Shown in pieces: positions 62,886-64,000 of a DNA stretch of 64,000 nt (its first letter is position 1; each line of letters opens with the position of its first letter). Source of the DNA: Sphingomonas sp. IW22 (lineage in GTDB: Bacteria; Pseudomonadota; Alphaproteobacteria; Sphingomonadales; Sphingomonadaceae); assembly GCF_041321155.1 (NCBI RefSeq), contig NZ_JBGGWB010000001.1:1302001-1366000 (forward strand). The letters run 5' to 3'. The notes beneath the pieces were generated by a model. That model was not told the DNA's origin and did no database searches. It saw only the letters and a list, made by a program, of their open reading frames with translations. The translations under genes and the position numbers were made by a program.

Positions 62886-63230
62886 TCACGAAACCGCGCT
62901 TCCGCTTGAGGTGCGGCCCTCACGGTGGATGGACTGATTCTCGTCGATCGTGACGACATGCATCCTCCCCTGCCACTCGCGTACGAGCCGCATGCCGGGG
63001 CGCGTCGCATCGGTGCGCGTTTCTCCGCGCGCGATCTGATCCAGCCGGCGGGTAGTCTCGCGACTGTGGCCGCCAAGCCGCTGCGCCTGGATCTCCTAGG
63101 TGAGCGTCAGGCCCAGCAGTTTGGGGCTGACACGCGGCAGCGGGCTTTTCGTGAACTTGCGCCAGCGCGCGCGCAGGTCGCTCGAGGACAGCGCCTCGAG
63201 CGCGGCAATCTTGGCGTCGATGTCGCTCAT
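62886..63230 (-). pseudogene. DUF2924 gene, interrupted by a stop codon
   Basis: From ATG 63230 the frame reads MSDIDAKIAALEALSSSDLR, then LTLT and an in-frame TAG at codon 45 (63096-63098), followed by EIQAQRLGGHSRETTRRLDQ and later RLVREWQGRMHVVTIDENQS. This is the DUF2924 family, normally next to phage recombinases. The nonsense codon splits it and the C-terminus is replaced by GRTSSGSAVS. Its place beside tRNA-Ser suggests the remains of a second integrated element. Confidence 0.8.
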
Positions 63231-63345
63231 GTAGACCCCGCGATGATGCGGTCGGGGGTAATCTCGCCCACCCGTGCCCGCCTCCGTACGGACAAAGCGC
63301 GGTGCCCGTTCGAACCTGCTTCTACGACATCACGTCGAGGGGCTG
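63231..63345. other. Unassigned debris
   Basis: Nothing is recognised here; the sequence is part of the remains between the DUF2924 pseudogene and the transposase fragment. Confidence 0.3.
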
Positions 63346-63387
63346 ATGGCTGTGTTCCAAAAGTTTAGCGGCAGGCCGATTGTCGTG

Positions 63388-63516
63388 CAGAAGGAGAGGA
63401 AGTTCGCCAGCGTTCACGCCAACGTCTACAACCACGTCAGCCTCGAACGTCATCTCGTTGATCGCCGGATTTACAAGGAACGCAGCTCGGCTGCCTTCGC
63501 CGAGCGGGGAATGCTC
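63388..63516 (+). pseudogene. C-terminal fragment of an IS6-like transposase
   Basis: QKERKFASVHANVYNHVSLE, followed by RHLVDRRIYKERSSAAFAER, resembles the end of IS6-type DDE transposases, in which a fasVHnhFnxeRHLxxRxtyKxRRSAALAEW motif closes the protein. Here Trp is replaced by Arg and the upstream catalytic part is missing. Only about 43 residues are homologous. Confidence 0.6.
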
Positions 63517-63788
63517 GCGAGCTCGCTCCTTGCGCTCAAAGACGGGCCTGCATCGTGCAGAGACGGGTTCGCGTTAGACTGGCAGCACCCGTCGCAGCCC
63601 TATTTCCTGGCCAGGCCCGAATTCGGCCGGACATTTCGGATGTCGTGTCTGGCCGAATTCTGAGGGTGGCGGTGTTCGAGCCGAGCACCGGAACGTCTAC
63701 ATGCGCAAGCGGCAGGTTCGAGGCACAGGTTCACACCGTCTAACAGACTCCGCCGATCAAGCGCGCGGCTGGGGCGGATCGCTGGCGA
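63517..63788. other. Intergenic stretch with no recognised feature
   Basis: A stretch of 272 bases. Open frames here are short and antisense-like. I see no promoter, repeat or RNA that I can support. Confidence 0.4.
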
Positions 63789-64000
63789 TCAATCCACAAA
63801 AATCGCCTGAAAAACGATCTTGTCATCGCGCACGATGAAGACGTCCTTGCCGGTTACCTGCTGCGGCTGGCCCTTGAACTGGACCCAGTGGAGGATGGCG
63901 CCGTCGCTGCCAGCGGGTTCGATCTTCGTTTCCATGGCCTTGACGCCGTCGTGATGCGCCTGGTCGGTCAGGGTTGCGAAGACGCGGCGCGCCTGTGCCT
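63789..64000 (-). CDS. SnoaL-like/NTF2-like protein, C-terminal part (runs off the window)
   Basis: The visible 69 residues end in VTGKDVFIVRDDKIVFQAIF before the stop codon; the gene begins past the right edge. The pattern (ILHWVQFKGQPQQVTGKDVF, then a final hydrophobic strand) is the usual end of SnoaL-like polyketide-cyclase folds, in which the last strands close a cone-shaped pocket. Function cannot be stated. Confidence 0.7.
   Translation of the reverse strand, partial: AQARRVFATLTDQAHHDGVKAMETKIEPAGSDGAILHWVQFKGQPQQVTGKDVFIVRDDKIVFQAIFVD

Noticed and set aside
62925..63368. 147-codon plus-strand frame
   Set aside because: It is antisense to the DUF2924 pseudogene and has no recognised motif.

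Overview
The window is GC-rich, gene-dense chromosomal DNA from an alphaproteobacterium, most likely a member of the Sphingomonadaceae. Supporting signs are the CtrA-inhibitor gene sciP, an N-terminally signalled TonB receptor of about 1000 residues beside an Lrp regulator and M20 amidohydrolase, the gene order rne / amidase / PBP1a / prfB, and an Mla system whose permease carries a STAS-like N-terminus and ends with an auxiliary lipoprotein. No operation was run by machine. All calls come from reading translations, motifs, spacing and repeats.

Layout. 1-8.5 kb: start of an isovaleryl-CoA dehydrogenase, then a peptide-use locus (metzincin metalloprotease, Lrp/AsnC regulator, TonB receptor, M20 amidohydrolase). 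A matching 15-base sequence sits on both sides of the regulator gene and is a candidate operator. 8.5-17.5 kb: secreted methyltransferase, prfB, PBP1a and cell-wall amidase on the minus strand, divergent from RNase E, with a long structured rne leader. 17.5-36 kb: housekeeping and envelope genes (thioesterase, lysozyme-inhibitor-like lipoprotein, acidic protein, Bcr/CflA pump, Fe(II) oxygenase, homoserine dehydrogenase, AmpG-like permease, serine hydrolases, PBP4, CorA, TelA with a membrane partner, family 5 uracil-DNA glycosylase, folK) and tRNA-Lys.

36.27-46.38 kb: a 10.1-kb integrated element bounded by a 16-base direct repeat. The right copy is the 3' end of tRNA-Gln(CTG), and the integrase gene abuts it. 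The element holds two clusters of short repeats around a winged-helix-like orphan gene, small DNA-binding proteins, a prohead protease fused in frame to a Mu gpT-like capsid protein (with a strong internal ribosome binding site at the junction), a DUF2190 protein, an intact and a broken Rha-like gene flanking a PIN-like/DUF433 toxin-antitoxin pair, a three-gene RHH operon, and a Tat-signal protein. I recognise no terminase, portal or tail gene, so it is either a capsid-carrying phage satellite or a reduced prophage.

46.4-62.8 kb: Ppx/GppA phosphatase with rlmE, mnmA, sciP with palindromes nearby, a GlsB-like membrane protein, a SIMPL protein, an RND efflux pair, a DUF445 protein, a HAD phosphatase, an Mla-type lipid transport operon and a cyclophilin. 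62.8-64 kb: tRNA-Ser(GGA) followed by debris of a second element (DUF2924 pseudogene, IS6-like transposase tail) and the end of a SnoaL-like gene.
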